A stretch of DNA of 54,988 nucleotides from assembly GCA_021777995.1 (NCBI GenBank), contig JAJYCW010000011.1, positions 1 to 54,988 of the forward strand, read 5' to 3'. Source of the stretch: a bacterium (GTDB lineage Bacteria; Armatimonadota; Chthonomonadetes; Chthonomonadales; Chthonomonadaceae). Under the pieces are notes generated by a model, which saw only the letters and a program-made list of their open reading frames with translations, searched no databases and was not told the DNA's origin. Positions 16,150 through 26,042 of the stretch are shown here, in pieces. The position numbers and the translations under genes are program-made. How positions within the stretch are numbered: position 1 is the stretch's first letter; every line of letters begins with the position of its first letter.

Positions 16150-16740
16150 TTCATCGTCTGATTCTAAACTTTGCACCAGCCGCCTTAGGTATCCCCACGA
16201 TGCTCGGTCAATGTGCTTTAATCTGGCATTTCGGTAGAGGTACCATGAAAAGGCCTCCGCAAACCCTTCCTTGGGGCTCTCTTGCGCGTACCTAGTGACT
16301 ACGCTGTTCGTATGCATGTCGTGCCGCCACAGAACCCTGTAAGTGCGTCGTTCATCTGATGTCATTCGTTCAAACCACACAAAATGCCCAAATTCGTGGG
16401 CAAGCACCATGCGAAGTTTATTGCCGCTCAGGGAACTGGATAGTTCGATCTCGCAATCTGCCTCAAGAAGGCTTCCACCACTATGATAATATCCATCGAT
16501 GGTTCCTAGTGTGTCTAACGCGGCCCGGCTGGACGAACAGGCATCGGTGCGGAGAGTTCGGGGTGAAACAATACGGATCAAAACCGTACGTCGCCCCGTT
16601 AGCGCGGGCGGCACCTGGGTGCAAAACTGTTCTACAATACGGCAGTGTTGGGCGCTAGGATTAAGGTAAAATGCCGGATTGGCCGTACTGCATTGCAGCA
16701 CGATACTGGTGGACGTTAAGAGAAGTCGTGCGAAGTACAA
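16135..16740 (-). CDS. Small secreted HExxH protein, putative zinc metalloprotease
   Basis: A 201-residue product with a hydrophobic N-terminus (about residues 4-20) that looks like a signal peptide. I cannot place it in a named family, but it has HEFGH at 115-119 preceded by a hydrophobic strand (MVLA) and, about 45 residues later, GFAEAFSWYL with a Glu at 162. That spacing is what gluzincins use for the third zinc ligand. Four Cys residues (34, 40, 68, 96) could form disulfides outside the cell. It is single and convergent with the cyclophilin pair. Activity is inferred from the motif only. Confidence 0.6.
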   Translation of the reverse strand: MYFARLLLTSTSIVLQCSTANPAFYLNPSAQHCRIVEQFCTQVPPALTGRRTVLIRIVSPRTLRTDACSSSRAALDTLGTIDGYYHSGGSLLEADCEIELSSSLSGNKLRMVLAHEFGHFVWFERMTSDERRTYRVLWRHDMHTNSVVTRYAQESPKEGFAEAFSWYLYRNARLKHIDRASWGYLRRLVQSLESDDEGASG

Positions 16741-16882
16741 GTTTTTTCCTCTGGTGCTCGAATACGCTCTACATCTAGATTACGTACACTTCGCAGGGCA
16801 TTGTGACAGGTCTGGCAACCTTGACTTTATGCGTGATGTATAATAGATAGGCGTGTACTTCGGTCGTTCTGGAGGGTTTACT

Positions 16883-17773
16883 ATGCCAACTTGCGCAGGC
16901 GTTGCCTTTAAGCGAGTATCCAGGTCGTATTGGTTCAGCACCGGTGGATTAGATCTGTGTGAGCGACAGACCGTGGTGGCTGATACGCAGCGAGGCTTGG
17001 AGCTTGGTACGGTAAGAGTGGCTCCTCGTGACGTGCGGGATGATGAACTTGACGCACCGTTGCGCTCTATAGCACGCATCGCGACAGAACAGGACCTTGC
17101 CGTAGCCAGTGATAATCGAAAATACGGCGATAGACTATTGGATCATTGCCGGCTGCTTGCGACTCAACTTCAGGTACCGATGAGAGTGTTGCACGTGGAG
17201 GTGTCGCTCGATCGCTCGCATATAACAGTCTACTTTGCAGCTGACAGCCGTGTGGACTTTCGAGAATTTGTACGACAGCTTGCCCTGTATGCCGGTGCGG
17301 GCGTGCTCTGCTATCAGTTAGGTGCGCGCGATCAGGCGAGGCTGCTTGGTGGTGTTGGTTCCTGCGGTCGCCCACTTTGTTGTGCAAGTTTTCTCACCGA
17401 GTTCGAGCCGGTTTCGGTTCGAATGGCGAAGGATCAGAGTCTGTTCCAGAATCCGGTGAGGTTTGCAGGGGTATGCGGAAAGTTAATGTGCTGTTTGCGT
17501 TACGAGCAGGACTCCTATTCAGATACGCAGCAGAGTATAACGATCGGTGCGCTTGTATCTTCCGAGCTTGGTGACGGGATTGTAGTTGGGTTTGATGCAG
17601 TGAACGAGGTCGTATCGTTGCGCCTTGCTAAAAGCGACGAGGTTGCAGTGCTATCTGCCGACAAAGTGAATGTACTACGTGGTGGGCAGTGTACGAGTTG
17701 TAAACATAAGCATCAGCACAGTATAGGTGAGGATCGGGAACTTGATCAGGATGAATTGGAGGAGGGATACTAA
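16883..17773 (+). CDS. ricT: PSP1/RicT (YaaT)-family protein
   Basis: About 296 residues of the PSP1-domain family. In Bacillus, RicT (YaaT) forms a Fe-S-containing complex with RicA and RicF that controls RNase Y processing and phosphorelay activity. The Cys-rich core CGRPLCCASF and GVCGKLMCCLRYE is present, matching the family cluster-binding signature. I use the ATG at 16883 because GGAGGG (16871-16876) is 6 nt upstream; an in-frame GTG at 16853 has no such site. A short C-terminal extension contains CTSCKHKHQH, a possible extra metal site. Its stop overlaps the next gene's ATG (TAATG). Confidence 0.85.
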   Translation: MPTCAGVAFKRVSRSYWFSTGGLDLCERQTVVADTQRGLELGTVRVAPRDVRDDELDAPLRSIARIATEQDLAVASDNRKYGDRLLDHCRLLATQLQVPMRVLHVEVSLDRSHITVYFAADSRVDFREFVRQLALYAGAGVLCYQLGARDQARLLGGVGSCGRPLCCASFLTEFEPVSVRMAKDQSLFQNPVRFAGVCGKLMCCLRYEQDSYSDTQQSITIGALVSSELGDGIVVGFDAVNEVVSLRLAKSDEVAVLSADKVNVLRGGQCTSCKHKHQHSIGEDRELDQDELEEGY

Positions 17774-18003
17774 TGCCCATCTATGAATTTAGGTGCAAAA
17801 AGTGTAACTTTGATTTCCGGACACTTGTGAGGTCTAACGCAAACGCCGAACCAGTATGCCCACAATGCGGTGATGAGAAAGTTGTGCGACTGCTGTCGGT
17901 CACAGCGAAACAGGGTACTGATGGTGACAGCGGTGCCTCAATGTGCGGATCTGGGCAGTGTTGCAGCTCTATGGGTGGTGGATGCGGTTGTAACTTCAAT
18001 TAG
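17773..18003 (+). CDS. FmdB-family zinc ribbon protein
   Basis: A 76-residue protein opening with MPIYEFRCKKCNFDF and CPQCGDEKVVRLLS, the regulatory FmdB-type zinc ribbon with two CxxC pairs. Function of these proteins is poorly defined; the founding member was proposed to regulate formamidase. The C-terminal tail is Cys- and Gly-rich (CGSGQCC, GGGCGC), as in many members, and might bind extra metal. It overlaps ricT by one base and precedes metG by about 50 bp, so it sits in a housekeeping operon. Confidence 0.85.
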   Translation: MPIYEFRCKKCNFDFRTLVRSNANAEPVCPQCGDEKVVRLLSVTAKQGTDGDSGASMCGSGQCCSSMGGGCGCNFN

Positions 18004-18056
18004 GGTATCAGCGTTGCAACGCGTGAAACGATTTAAGAAAGCGATAACCTGTACTT

Positions 18057-20105
18057 ATGACGGATAGCGGTAGAGATGGTTTCTATATCACCACACCGAT
18101 ATACTACGTTAATGGCTTGCCCCATATCGGAACTGCACTGACTACAGTAGCATGTGATGCAATTGCGCGTTACCATAGAACGTTGGGTGAAAAGTCAAGA
18201 CTGCTTACTGGTACCGATGAAAACGGAGCCAAAATTCAAGACGCAGCAGAACAAGCGGGAAAGCCTACCGATGCCTTCGTTAACGGCCTGTCGGCAGCAT
18301 TTCGCGCCTGTTGGCAGGATCTTGACGTGCGGTTCGATGACTTTATTCGCACCACCGAACCGCGTCACATTCGGGCAGTGCAGGAATTTTTTACACGACT
18401 TGTTGAACGTGGCTTTGTTTACAAGGACACGTACCAGGGCTGGTACAGCACGAGCGACGAAACCTTTTATCGGGACACTGACGTTGTAGATGGCCGATCT
18501 AAGGAAACCGGAAAGCCGGTGGTTCGCGTTAGCGAGGAGAACTACTTCTTCAAGCTGTCTCAGTTCGGTGACAGGCTCCTACAGTATTACGAAGAGAACC
18601 CGGGTTTTCTTCAGCCGGAATTCAGGAAGAATGAAGTTGTTGGGTTCATTAATGAGGGTCTTCGGGACATCTGTATAACGCGGCCAAACAAGGGCTGGGG
18701 GATACCATTTCCGGGCGACCCCAGCAAGGTCATTTACGTTTGGTTCGACGCGCTGATCAGCTATCTTGCATCTACCGGGTGGCCGGATGATCCAGAGTGG
18801 GAAAAATGGTGGCCGGCGGATCTTCATTTTATGGGCAAGGAGATATTTGTTCGTTTTCACGCCACTCTATGGCCTGCAATGCTCCTTGCACTGGACATAC
18901 CCCTGCCGAAGTGCGTGTTTGCCCATGGCTTCTGGACTTTACCAGGATTGCGTGCTGGTGAGAAAGCCGGAAAGAGCACTGGTGGTCTGCCTCATCCTAC
19001 CTCTTTTGAGCTGTTGATCGCCTCTAAGGCGGGTATTGACCGTTCAATCGCTGTTGATGCACTCCGTTACATGCTCTGTCGGGAGATGAACTTCGGGCTT
19101 GATACCGAGTTTTCGGTAGAGTCGTTTCTTCGTCGTTATAACACCGATCTGGCGAATGACCTTGGTAATCTGGTCAACCGTACAGTGAATATGCTCCACA
19201 AATTCTGCGCAGGAATTATTCCAGAGTGTGCGTCGCCGGATCCTGAAATCGTGGCACTTGCGCGGGTGGTTCAACAGACCTATCACGAGCATATGTCTCA
19301 CTTCAAATTAAACAGTGCTATCGAGATTGTTATGCAGCTGGTTGCGCGCATGAACAAGTATATTGACACCTCCGCACCGTGGGCACTCGCTAAGGCGGTA
19401 ACAGCAGGCGATACGGAAGCGCAAGCCAAAATCGATACTATTCTCTATAGCTGCCTGGAAGCCGCGCGTATTTGTGCGCTTCTACTTGCGCCATTTATGC
19501 CTACAGCGAGTATGGCATTGTGCGGCCAGGTTGGTGCATCCCAAACCTCTCCACATTGCAGCGACCTGGACTGGGGTAAACTCGCACCCGGAACCGTGGT
19601 AGATGCGGCTGTTCCTATCTTCCCGCGTATCACGGACACGTCGCCCACGGAAGCTGAACTAATGCAGATTGGCGCACTGGTAAATAAAAACGAGGAGCAA
19701 GTAACATCGGTGGATACAACCAACGAGGCGGTAAAGCCCGGAACACCCGTACAGGCTGTTCAACCCGGGGATGATAGCATCATGATTGGCATTGAAGACT
19801 TTATGAAGGTCCAGCTTAAAGTTGGGGAGGTGCTTGCCGCAGAGCCTGTTCCTAATGCCACGAAGCTGTTACGACTGACTGTAAAGGTTGCCGGTGACGA
19901 AGCGCGTACGATACTGGCGGGTATTGCAGAGTACTACAAGCCAGAAGATCTGGAAGGCCGACAGGTTGTGGTGGTAGCCAATTTGCAGCCACGAAAGATG
20001 CGCGGGATAGAATCACAAGGTATGCTGCTTGCTGCAGACGTCGAGGGGCGGGCAGTATTGGTACGGCCAGAAGAGCTCGTGCCTGTTGGCGCCAGGGTGA
20101 GATAG
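18057..20105 (+). CDS. metG: Methionyl-tRNA synthetase with C-terminal tRNA-binding domain
   Basis: A 682-residue class I synthetase charging tRNA-Met. The HIGH-type motif is HIGT (residues 23-26) after TTPIYYVNGLP. The zinc-knuckle Cys residues of many MetRSs are absent: GWYSTSDETFY lies where they would be. WFDALISYL and the anticodon-binding helix RYNTDLANDLGNLVNRT are typical. The KMSKS loop reads KAGKS (303-307) in GEKAGKSTGG, keeping both Lys but not Met-Ser, and is followed by a short insertion before DALRYMLCRE. Residues about 575-682 are an EMAP-II/CsaA-like tRNA-binding domain. Only 5 bp separate it from pdxT. Confidence 0.93.
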   Translation: MTDSGRDGFYITTPIYYVNGLPHIGTALTTVACDAIARYHRTLGEKSRLLTGTDENGAKIQDAAEQAGKPTDAFVNGLSAAFRACWQDLDVRFDDFIRTTEPRHIRAVQEFFTRLVERGFVYKDTYQGWYSTSDETFYRDTDVVDGRSKETGKPVVRVSEENYFFKLSQFGDRLLQYYEENPGFLQPEFRKNEVVGFINEGLRDICITRPNKGWGIPFPGDPSKVIYVWFDALISYLASTGWPDDPEWEKWWPADLHFMGKEIFVRFHATLWPAMLLALDIPLPKCVFAHGFWTLPGLRAGEKAGKSTGGLPHPTSFELLIASKAGIDRSIAVDALRYMLCREMNFGLDTEFSVESFLRRYNTDLANDLGNLVNRTVNMLHKFCAGIIPECASPDPEIVALARVVQQTYHEHMSHFKLNSAIEIVMQLVARMNKYIDTSAPWALAKAVTAGDTEAQAKIDTILYSCLEAARICALLLAPFMPTASMALCGQVGASQTSPHCSDLDWGKLAPGTVVDAAVPIFPRITDTSPTEAELMQIGALVNKNEEQVTSVDTTNEAVKPGTPVQAVQPGDDSIMIGIEDFMKVQLKVGEVLAAEPVPNATKLLRLTVKVAGDEARTILAGIAEYYKPEDLEGRQVVVVANLQPRKMRGIESQGMLLAADVEGRAVLVRPEELVPVGARVR

Positions 20106-20110
20106 GCTAG

Positions 20111-20713
20111 ATGGCGGATATTTCAATTGGAGTGCTTGCGGTACAGGGCGACTTTCATGCGCACATTAAGATGCTTCAAACCTTGCCAGGTGTCAATGCC
20201 TTGGAAGTTCGAACGCAACAGGATCTGGAGTCTGTAGACGGTTTGGTACTTCCCGGCGGTGAGTCTACTACGATCATCAAGCTCCTCACGATATCGGGCC
20301 TGGGCCAGGCGATTATTCAACGTGCCCAACAAGGAATGCCGGTATACGGTACATGTGCTGGTTTGATTCTCCTGGCGAAGCAGGTGAATGAGCGTCCAGA
20401 TCAACCGACATTGAACTTGATGGATATTTGCGCAGCCAGAAATGCATTTGGGCGACAAGTGGATAGTTTTGAGACGGATTTGGTGGTCGATACGGCTGAT
20501 GGATCTATACCTGTTCGAGGGGTTTTCATACGCGCCCCGTTTGTTGCTCACTATGAACCTGCCGTGAAAGTACTGGCTACCTACCGTGACAGAGTTGTTG
20601 CAGTTCAACAGGGAAGGCTACTGGCCACTGCCTTTCATCCGGAGCTGACCACCAACAACGCCATACATCAATATTTTGTCGGCATGGTGCGTCGGAGCGT
20701 CGAACAGGTTTAA
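20111..20713 (+). CDS. pdxT: Pyridoxal 5'-phosphate synthase glutaminase subunit
   Basis: A 200-residue class I glutaminase that delivers ammonia to PdxS for DXP-independent PLP synthesis. Motifs: IGVLAVQGDFHAH at the N-terminus, LVLPGGESTT (46-54), the nucleophile Cys82 in YGTCAGLILLA, and AFHPELTTN near the C-terminus supplying His and Glu. Length is normal. PdxS is not in this window, so the two subunits are unlinked here. The stop overlaps the truB ATG (TAATG), implying coupling. Confidence 0.94.
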   Translation: MADISIGVLAVQGDFHAHIKMLQTLPGVNALEVRTQQDLESVDGLVLPGGESTTIIKLLTISGLGQAIIQRAQQGMPVYGTCAGLILLAKQVNERPDQPTLNLMDICAARNAFGRQVDSFETDLVVDTADGSIPVRGVFIRAPFVAHYEPAVKVLATYRDRVVAVQQGRLLATAFHPELTTNNAIHQYFVGMVRRSVEQV

Positions 20714-21660
20714 TGGATCTACAGTCCCCGTGTGGAATTCTTGTGGTCGACAAACCTTCAGGTTGTACGTCTCATGATGTGGTGAACCTTATTCGCCGTG
20801 CTTTTCGCACACGTCAGGTAGGGCATACCGGCACGCTGGACCCCATGGCCACCGGGGTAATGGTGCTGTGTCTCGGTATGGCAACACGCCTTGCCGAGTA
20901 TCTAACCTCCTGTAAAAAACACTATACTGCAGAGTTTCAGTTTGGCCTTCAATCAAACTCTTATGATTCCACAGGAGTCATCGTCGAACAGAGGGATGGA
21001 TCCCACCTGACCCGACGTGATATTGAGAATGCCGCGTACGGATTTGTTGGGGCAATTCTTCAAGTGCCACCCATGGTATCCGCGGTGCACCACGAAGGAA
21101 AGCGGCTGTACGAGTTGGCCCGTGAGGGAAAGGTCGTTGAGCGTCAACCGCGCAAGGTGTATGTGGATGAACTGGAACTTGCAGAGTTCACACCTGGAGT
21201 TGTGCCTCTCGCAACTTTTGAGATTACGTGTTCGTCGGGATTCTACGTAAGAGTTCTCGCCGATGATCTTGGGCGGGCACTTGGCGTTGGAGCAATCATG
21301 TCCTCACTTCGACGGTCGTGGGTTGGTAATACACCACAAAATGCATTTACAGTCGAAGAGGCCGTGTCACTAGATACGATTTCGTCCAAGGCAGATATTA
21401 CAGAGCTGCGCAAACTGCTAATTCCAATGGAGCAGGCCGTTGCTAGTTATCCTGCTTACATAGTTGATGAGCAATCTGCAATAGACCAGGTTAGCCACGG
21501 CATCGCACTGCCGATACAGCCTTCAAATTTTCTGGAGAACTCGACTGCGCAACTTAACCATGGCGTAATTATGTTGTTTTCCGCAAACCGCAGGCTACTT
21601 GCGGTCGCCAGAGAGGCCGATGGGTACCTACAGCCGTTTAAGGTTTTTAACGTGCAATGA
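20713..21660 (+). CDS. truB: tRNA pseudouridine-55 synthase
   Basis: A 315-residue TruB that forms pseudouridine 55 in the T-loop of tRNAs. The catalytic Asp43 lies in GHTGTLDPMATGVM; KPSGCTSHDVV (14-24) precedes it and SGFYVRVLADDLG follows at about 175. The C-terminal region is longer than the minimal TruB and could be a degenerate PUA-like domain. Start overlaps pdxT and stop overlaps ribF (ATGA), matching the common truB-ribF pairing in bacteria. Confidence 0.94.
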   Translation: MDLQSPCGILVVDKPSGCTSHDVVNLIRRAFRTRQVGHTGTLDPMATGVMVLCLGMATRLAEYLTSCKKHYTAEFQFGLQSNSYDSTGVIVEQRDGSHLTRRDIENAAYGFVGAILQVPPMVSAVHHEGKRLYELAREGKVVERQPRKVYVDELELAEFTPGVVPLATFEITCSSGFYVRVLADDLGRALGVGAIMSSLRRSWVGNTPQNAFTVEEAVSLDTISSKADITELRKLLIPMEQAVASYPAYIVDEQSAIDQVSHGIALPIQPSNFLENSTAQLNHGVIMLFSANRRLLAVAREADGYLQPFKVFNVQ

Positions 21661-22616
21661 GAATATTCAATGGCCTAGAGACCGTTCCAGCGTTCTCTCA
21701 AAATACGACGGTTGCAATTGGCTCCTTCGACGGAGTGCATCTAGGACATCAGGCACTGATAAAGAAGGCTGCAGACGATGCGCGAGCCAATGGCCGCCCC
21801 TTGGTAGTGCTAACCTTCGACAGGCACCCCGCAGAGCTTCTACGTCCCGAAACAGCACCCAGACACATAACAACTTCGAGCCAACGCGCGGAGTTAATTG
21901 ATTTCTTGGGAGTAGATAATCTGGTCATTGCACGCTTTGACGATGAGTTGGCTGAAATGGATCGTGAAGTATTTCTGAAGCATGTGCTAAAGTCAACCTT
22001 GTCAGCTGCAGCAATTGTCGAGGGGCGTGATTTCTGTTTTGGACGCAACAGAGCAGGCGACGTACACTACCTGGAAGCCAATCAGCGAAATCTCTCTTAC
22101 GTTGTAGAGGCACTGGATCCCGTGGAAGTTGATTCTGTAGCAGTAAGCAGCAGTCGCATCCGAGAGCGGATTGGCCAAGGTGATATTGCTAGTGCCGAAA
22201 AGCTGTTAGGTCACCCTTATCTGTTCGAAGGCAGGGTGATCAAGGGCCAGCAATTAGGTAGGAAATTGGGGTACCCCACTGCAAATCTCAGCAGTGTTGA
22301 ACGTCAGATTGTGCCCGCAGACGGAATATATGCGGTTATGGTGCAGCTAGAGGATGGTAGGGTATTTGGTGGCGCCTGCAGCATTGGATCTAGGCCCACT
22401 GTTGCCGATGCAGGTAGAAGTATAGAGGTCTATCTTTTTGGATTCGAGGGCGACCTTTACGACAGTAAAATAGAAGTGCGTTTTGTAAAACGGCTGCGGA
22501 GCGAGGAAAAGTTTGAAACCCTCGTTGCACTCAAGATGCAAATTGACGCAGATGTCGAGATGGCGAAAAACTGTCTCAATGCATGGGTAGGGTGGCAACC
22601 GCTGGCCAGCAGATAG
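21657..22616 (+). CDS. ribF: Bifunctional riboflavin kinase/FAD synthetase
   Basis: A 319-residue enzyme making FMN from riboflavin and then FAD. The N-terminal nucleotidyltransferase half has AIGSFDGVHLGHQAL and later VEGRDFCFGRNRAGD and SSSRIRERI. The C-terminal flavokinase half begins near GHPYLFEGRVIKGQQLGRKLGYPTAN and continues with DGIYAV and EVYLFGFEGDLYDSKIEVRFVKRLR. Both halves look intact. It starts inside truB (ATGA overlap), and the stop codon merges with the terminator hairpin. Confidence 0.95.
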   Translation: MRIFNGLETVPAFSQNTTVAIGSFDGVHLGHQALIKKAADDARANGRPLVVLTFDRHPAELLRPETAPRHITTSSQRAELIDFLGVDNLVIARFDDELAEMDREVFLKHVLKSTLSAAAIVEGRDFCFGRNRAGDVHYLEANQRNLSYVVEALDPVEVDSVAVSSSRIRERIGQGDIASAEKLLGHPYLFEGRVIKGQQLGRKLGYPTANLSSVERQIVPADGIYAVMVQLEDGRVFGGACSIGSRPTVADAGRSIEVYLFGFEGDLYDSKIEVRFVKRLRSEEKFETLVALKMQIDADVEMAKNCLNAWVGWQPLASR

Positions 22617-22644
22617 GGGTGCTCGGCGTTAGGCCGAACACCCC
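22616..22644. terminator. Bidirectional terminator hairpin
   Basis: GGGGTG-C-TCGGC and GCCGA-A-CACCCC form a stem closed by a short GTTAG loop, starting in the ribF stop codon. It lies between convergent ribF and ilvD. Confidence 0.65.
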
Positions 22645-22652
22645 ATTAAGCT

Positions 22653-24335
22653 CTAAAAGGTAACAGCTCCGTCGGCTGCGGAACGAACACATTTTGCGTA
22701 TTTTGCCAACACGCCGCGTGTCTCTCTTGGTGCTGGCAGCTGCCAATTTGCACGACGCTCAGCAAGTTCCTCGTCGCTCAGATCAACATGCAGTAATTTC
22801 TTGTCAGCGTCGATTGTGATGATATCGCCGTCTTTCAGCAGTGCAATGGTCCCGCCAACCCAAGCTTCAGGTGCAACGTGCCCCACAACCAACCCGTGAG
22901 TACCACCAGAAAAACGACCATCGGTCAGCAGTCCAATACTGTCGCCAAGGCCCTGACCAACCAGCGCAGCCGTAACAGCCAGCATTTCGCGCATGCCCGG
23001 GCCACCCACGGGGCCCTCTCCTCGAACAACTACCACATCTCCGGGCTTCACCTCCCGTCGCTGCACGGCCGCGAAACATGCCTCCTCACCATCATACACC
23101 CGAGCAGGACCCGTGATGCTGCGAGATTTCAATCCCGCAACCTTGGCAACAGCTCCCTCGGTTGCAAGGTTTCCATGCAACACCACCAGGTGACCGGTTG
23201 GGTAAATAGGATTATCTAGAGGTCGCACTACTGTCTGGCGCCGTTTATTAATAGGCATGACGTCATGAAGGTTTTCTGCGAGCGTTTTACCGGTAACCGT
23301 AAGGCAGTCACCATGCAGCAAACCAGCTTCCAGCAACATCTTCAGAACTGCGGGTGTACCACCTGCTGCATGAAGGTGGTACATAACGTACTTTCCGGAG
23401 GGGCGCAAATCGGCAAGGTGTGGAATGCGGTCTCCCAACCTGTCGTAATCTTTCAGGTCCCAGTCTACGTCAGCTTCCCTCGCAATGGCAGTAAGGTGCA
23501 GAAGCGCGTTGGTGGAGCCGCCTAACACCAGAACCAGGGTATAGGCATTTTCCAGTGCTTTCCTGGTGATGATGTCGCGGGGTCGGATGCCCTGGCGGAT
23601 AAGCTCTACAAGCTGTGATCCAGCCTGAAATGCAGTTCTATCTTTGGCGGACGATACCCCAGGGTAGCTCGCATCATAGGGTAAAGACATTCCCATGGCT
23701 TCTATCGCGCTCGCCATGGTGTTGGCCGTGAACATACCCCCGCACGCGCCAGCTCCAGGACAAGCATTGCATTCTACGTCGTGTACATGTGCGGCATCGG
23801 CAGTACCAGCCTGAAACTGTCCGACTGCCTCAAAGATAGATACAACATCGAGATCCTCGCCCGCTTCTCCTACTCCAGGCATGATCGACCCGCCATAGAC
23901 GAATATTGAGGGTATATTCATCCTGGCGGCAGCCATGATGCAGCCAGGCATATTTTTATCACAACTACCAATGGTCAGTACACCATCGTGATTCATGCCG
24001 CCGCTTACAACTTCAATGCTGTCAGCAATTACCTCGCGCGATACAAGGCTGTACCGCATCCCCTGGTGCCCCATCATAATGCCATCCGAGGCAGTAGGGG
24101 CGCCAAACACCTGTGGCATGCCCCCGCCAGCGTAGACCCCCTCTATGCCCTTTCTGGCAAGTCTATCCAGGTGCATGTTGCACGGGGTGATGTCTGAGTG
24201 GAGATTTGCTACGCCGATAATTGGCTTATCGAAATCGTTGTCCTTGAACCCCACCGCGCGCAACATTGCTCGGTTGGGTGCGCGTTCGGCGCCTGCAGTA
24301 GTCATTCGACTGCGGCTGTTAAATGAATCCGTCAT
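22653..24335 (-). CDS. ilvD: Dihydroxy-acid dehydratase
   Basis: A 560-residue IlvD/Edd-family enzyme converting 2,3-dihydroxy-isovalerate and -methylvalerate to the keto acids of valine and isoleucine synthesis. Fe-S cluster cysteines are present: [10 protein letters not shown] and [17 protein letters not shown], followed by [20 protein letters not shown] near the C-terminus carries the conserved Ser region, and GHVAPEA follows. Length and motifs fit IlvD rather than Edd. Its ATG overlaps the stop of the GHL10 gene upstream (ATGA), an odd functional pairing. No other ilv genes are in view. Confidence 0.95.
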   Translation of the reverse strand: MTDSFNSRSRMTTAGAERAPNRAMLRAVGFKDNDFDKPIIGVANLHSDITPCNMHLDRLARKGIEGVYAGGGMPQVFGAPTASDGIMMGHQGMRYSLVSREVIADSIEVVSGGMNHDGVLTIGSCDKNMPGCIMAAARMNIPSIFVYGGSIMPGVGEAGEDLDVVSIFEAVGQFQAGTADAAHVHDVECNACPGAGACGGMFTANTMASAIEAMGMSLPYDASYPGVSSAKDRTAFQAGSQLVELIRQGIRPRDIITRKALENAYTLVLVLGGSTNALLHLTAIAREADVDWDLKDYDRLGDRIPHLADLRPSGKYVMYHLHAAGGTPAVLKMLLEAGLLHGDCLTVTGKTLAENLHDVMPINKRRQTVVRPLDNPIYPTGHLVVLHGNLATEGAVAKVAGLKSRSITGPARVYDGEEACFAAVQRREVKPGDVVVVRGEGPVGGPGMREMLAVTAALVGQGLGDSIGLLTDGRFSGGTHGLVVGHVAPEAWVGGTIALLKDGDIITIDADKKLLHVDLSDEELAERRANWQLPAPRETRGVLAKYAKCVRSAADGAVTF

Positions 24336-25948
24336 TTACTTGCTCCAGTGCGTTCGTATTGTTCGGGTTGCTTTGGCTCTGGCTGAAGGTGCTTTTTTGA
24401 AGCCAGTACAGCTTTAGGCCGTAAGTTGATTAATGAATACTCTGACTCTATCTCGCTTGGTGATACAGCCAGAATAGATGCCTCCAATGCTCCGGAGGGA
24501 AGCTCCTTAGACCTACAGTCCGCAGGAAGTATATAGGAATGCCAGCCATCGACGGTGCGTACTTGCAGCACCCACCAACGCACGGTTACTCTTGAATGGC
24601 TGCTTGTCCATTCCACCGTAGCAGGTTTAGCACTGGAGTTTATGGCTTGTTCCAATGCGATTGTTGGCTGAGCGGGCCTGGAATCACCAAGCCATGGGGA
24701 TGCTGGTAGTAATACCCTATGGTGATATACTTTCGATAGCGCTGCGTCTATTGAATTCACATCGTGCATCAGGGTAACCATGCTGAACATCACAGCTCCA
24801 TCAGAATCTGGTACCGTTCTGGTAATTTTTATTTCATCGGTTATCTCTGAAGTCGGCCAGCTGCCCGCACCAAAAGATTTATCAACACGGTCGGCATAGA
24901 GACCGGGCCAAATATGGCGGTGACGGTAGTTCTGCCGTTGCCACCAGGTGAGGAGGACAGGAAAACTTTGAGCCTGCGGTTCAATTTTCCAGTACAATTG
25001 CGGTGCTAAGTAGTCGCACCATCCGCTCCTTAACCAGAGTCGGGAGTCGGAGTAGATCATTGCATATGAGTTGTAACCTTCGATGGTGGGCGGATGTGAC
25101 GGCTGCCAGATGCCAAATGGGCTGATTCCAACCAGGACCCATGGCTTAACAGACTTTACTGCCGCATATAGGTTACGCACGAAGTCGTCAATGTTACGAC
25201 GGCGCCAGCTGTCTAGAGCGAGGGTGCCTCCACGCGACTTGTAGGCTCGGTAGGTTTGTGCGTCGTTAAAGGGAATGTACCCACCGGCAACGCTTCTTTC
25301 AGGATACGGGTAGAAATAGTCATCGAGGTGAACTCCGTCGATGTTATAGCGATGAACTACATCAAGGATAACCTGCGTAACATATCGTTGCACCTGCGGA
25401 AGGCCTGGGTTAAGCCACGTTTGATCCCCGTAGTGTACGATCCAGTGTGGGTGTACGCGGATTACCTGATTGTTTGCAAGGGGGGATTTGCTAAGGGCAA
25501 ATCGCGCCCTAAAAGGGTTAAACCAGGCTTGTACCTGAATTCCCTTAAGGTGGGCAGCATGTATCAGGAAAGCTAGAGGATCATATGCAGGAACGGGCGC
25601 GCGACCCTGTACTCCTGTAATGAATTCGCTCCACGGTTCGATTGACGATTTGTAAAGAGCGTCGCACGCGGGACGTACCTGAAAGATAATAGTATTCAGT
25701 TTAAGACTTGCAGCCTTATTAACGATGCTTAGAAGCTGCTGTTTCTGAATACTAACCGGTAGGCCCTTATTCGTGGGCCAGTCGATATTAGCTACAGTTG
25801 CGACCCACACTGCCCTAAACTCTCGGCCAATGGCAGGCGGCGGCGTGAGCTGAGAATCCGAATTTTTGGGATTTGCAGCGGCCGATATGCAACACCGAAA
25901 TATACAGGCCAAGCAGAGCATGATGAAAAGCGAGGTGTTGCGCGACAT
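24332..25948 (-). CDS. Exported glycosyl hydrolase-like 10 (GHL10/DUF187, YngK-type) protein
   Basis: A 538-residue protein with a signal peptide (about residues 1-25) and a GHL10 TIM-barrel domain: [20 protein letters not shown], then [23 protein letters not shown] and [15 protein letters not shown]10 proteins are thought to act on cell-wall or other glycans, but few have been assayed. The C-terminal ~120 residues include a fibronectin-like stretch ([20 protein letters not shown]). TATAAT lies only 6 nt before the ATG, so the message may be leaderless. The stop overlaps the ilvD start. Confidence 0.82.
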   Translation of the reverse strand: MSRNTSLFIMLCLACIFRCCISAAANPKNSDSQLTPPPAIGREFRAVWVATVANIDWPTNKGLPVSIQKQQLLSIVNKAASLKLNTIIFQVRPACDALYKSSIEPWSEFITGVQGRAPVPAYDPLAFLIHAAHLKGIQVQAWFNPFRARFALSKSPLANNQVIRVHPHWIVHYGDQTWLNPGLPQVQRYVTQVILDVVHRYNIDGVHLDDYFYPYPERSVAGGYIPFNDAQTYRAYKSRGGTLALDSWRRRNIDDFVRNLYAAVKSVKPWVLVGISPFGIWQPSHPPTIEGYNSYAMIYSDSRLWLRSGWCDYLAPQLYWKIEPQAQSFPVLLTWWQRQNYRHRHIWPGLYADRVDKSFGAGSWPTSEITDEIKITRTVPDSDGAVMFSMVTLMHDVNSIDAALSKVYHHRVLLPASPWLGDSRPAQPTIALEQAINSSAKPATVEWTSSHSRVTVRWWVLQVRTVDGWHSYILPADCRSKELPSGALEASILAVSPSEIESEYSLINLRPKAVLASKKHLQPEPKQPEQYERTGASK

Positions 25949-25954
25949 AGGTGC

Positions 25955-25960
25955 ATTATA
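25955..25960 (-). promoter_or_regulatory. -10 element giving a possible leaderless GHL10 mRNA
   Basis: TATAAT on the minus strand ends 6 nt before the ATG at 25948. Transcription would then begin at or next to the start codon. No Shine-Dalgarno lies between. The -35 region (around 25978) is weak, so this remains a candidate. Confidence 0.45.
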
Positions 25961-26042
25961 CCCGCCTCGTTTGAAAGAAGGTAAGCGCGGTGCCTGTTCT
26001 TGGCGGCAACTACCTATCCTTCGCCGGATTTAGTGGACATAG

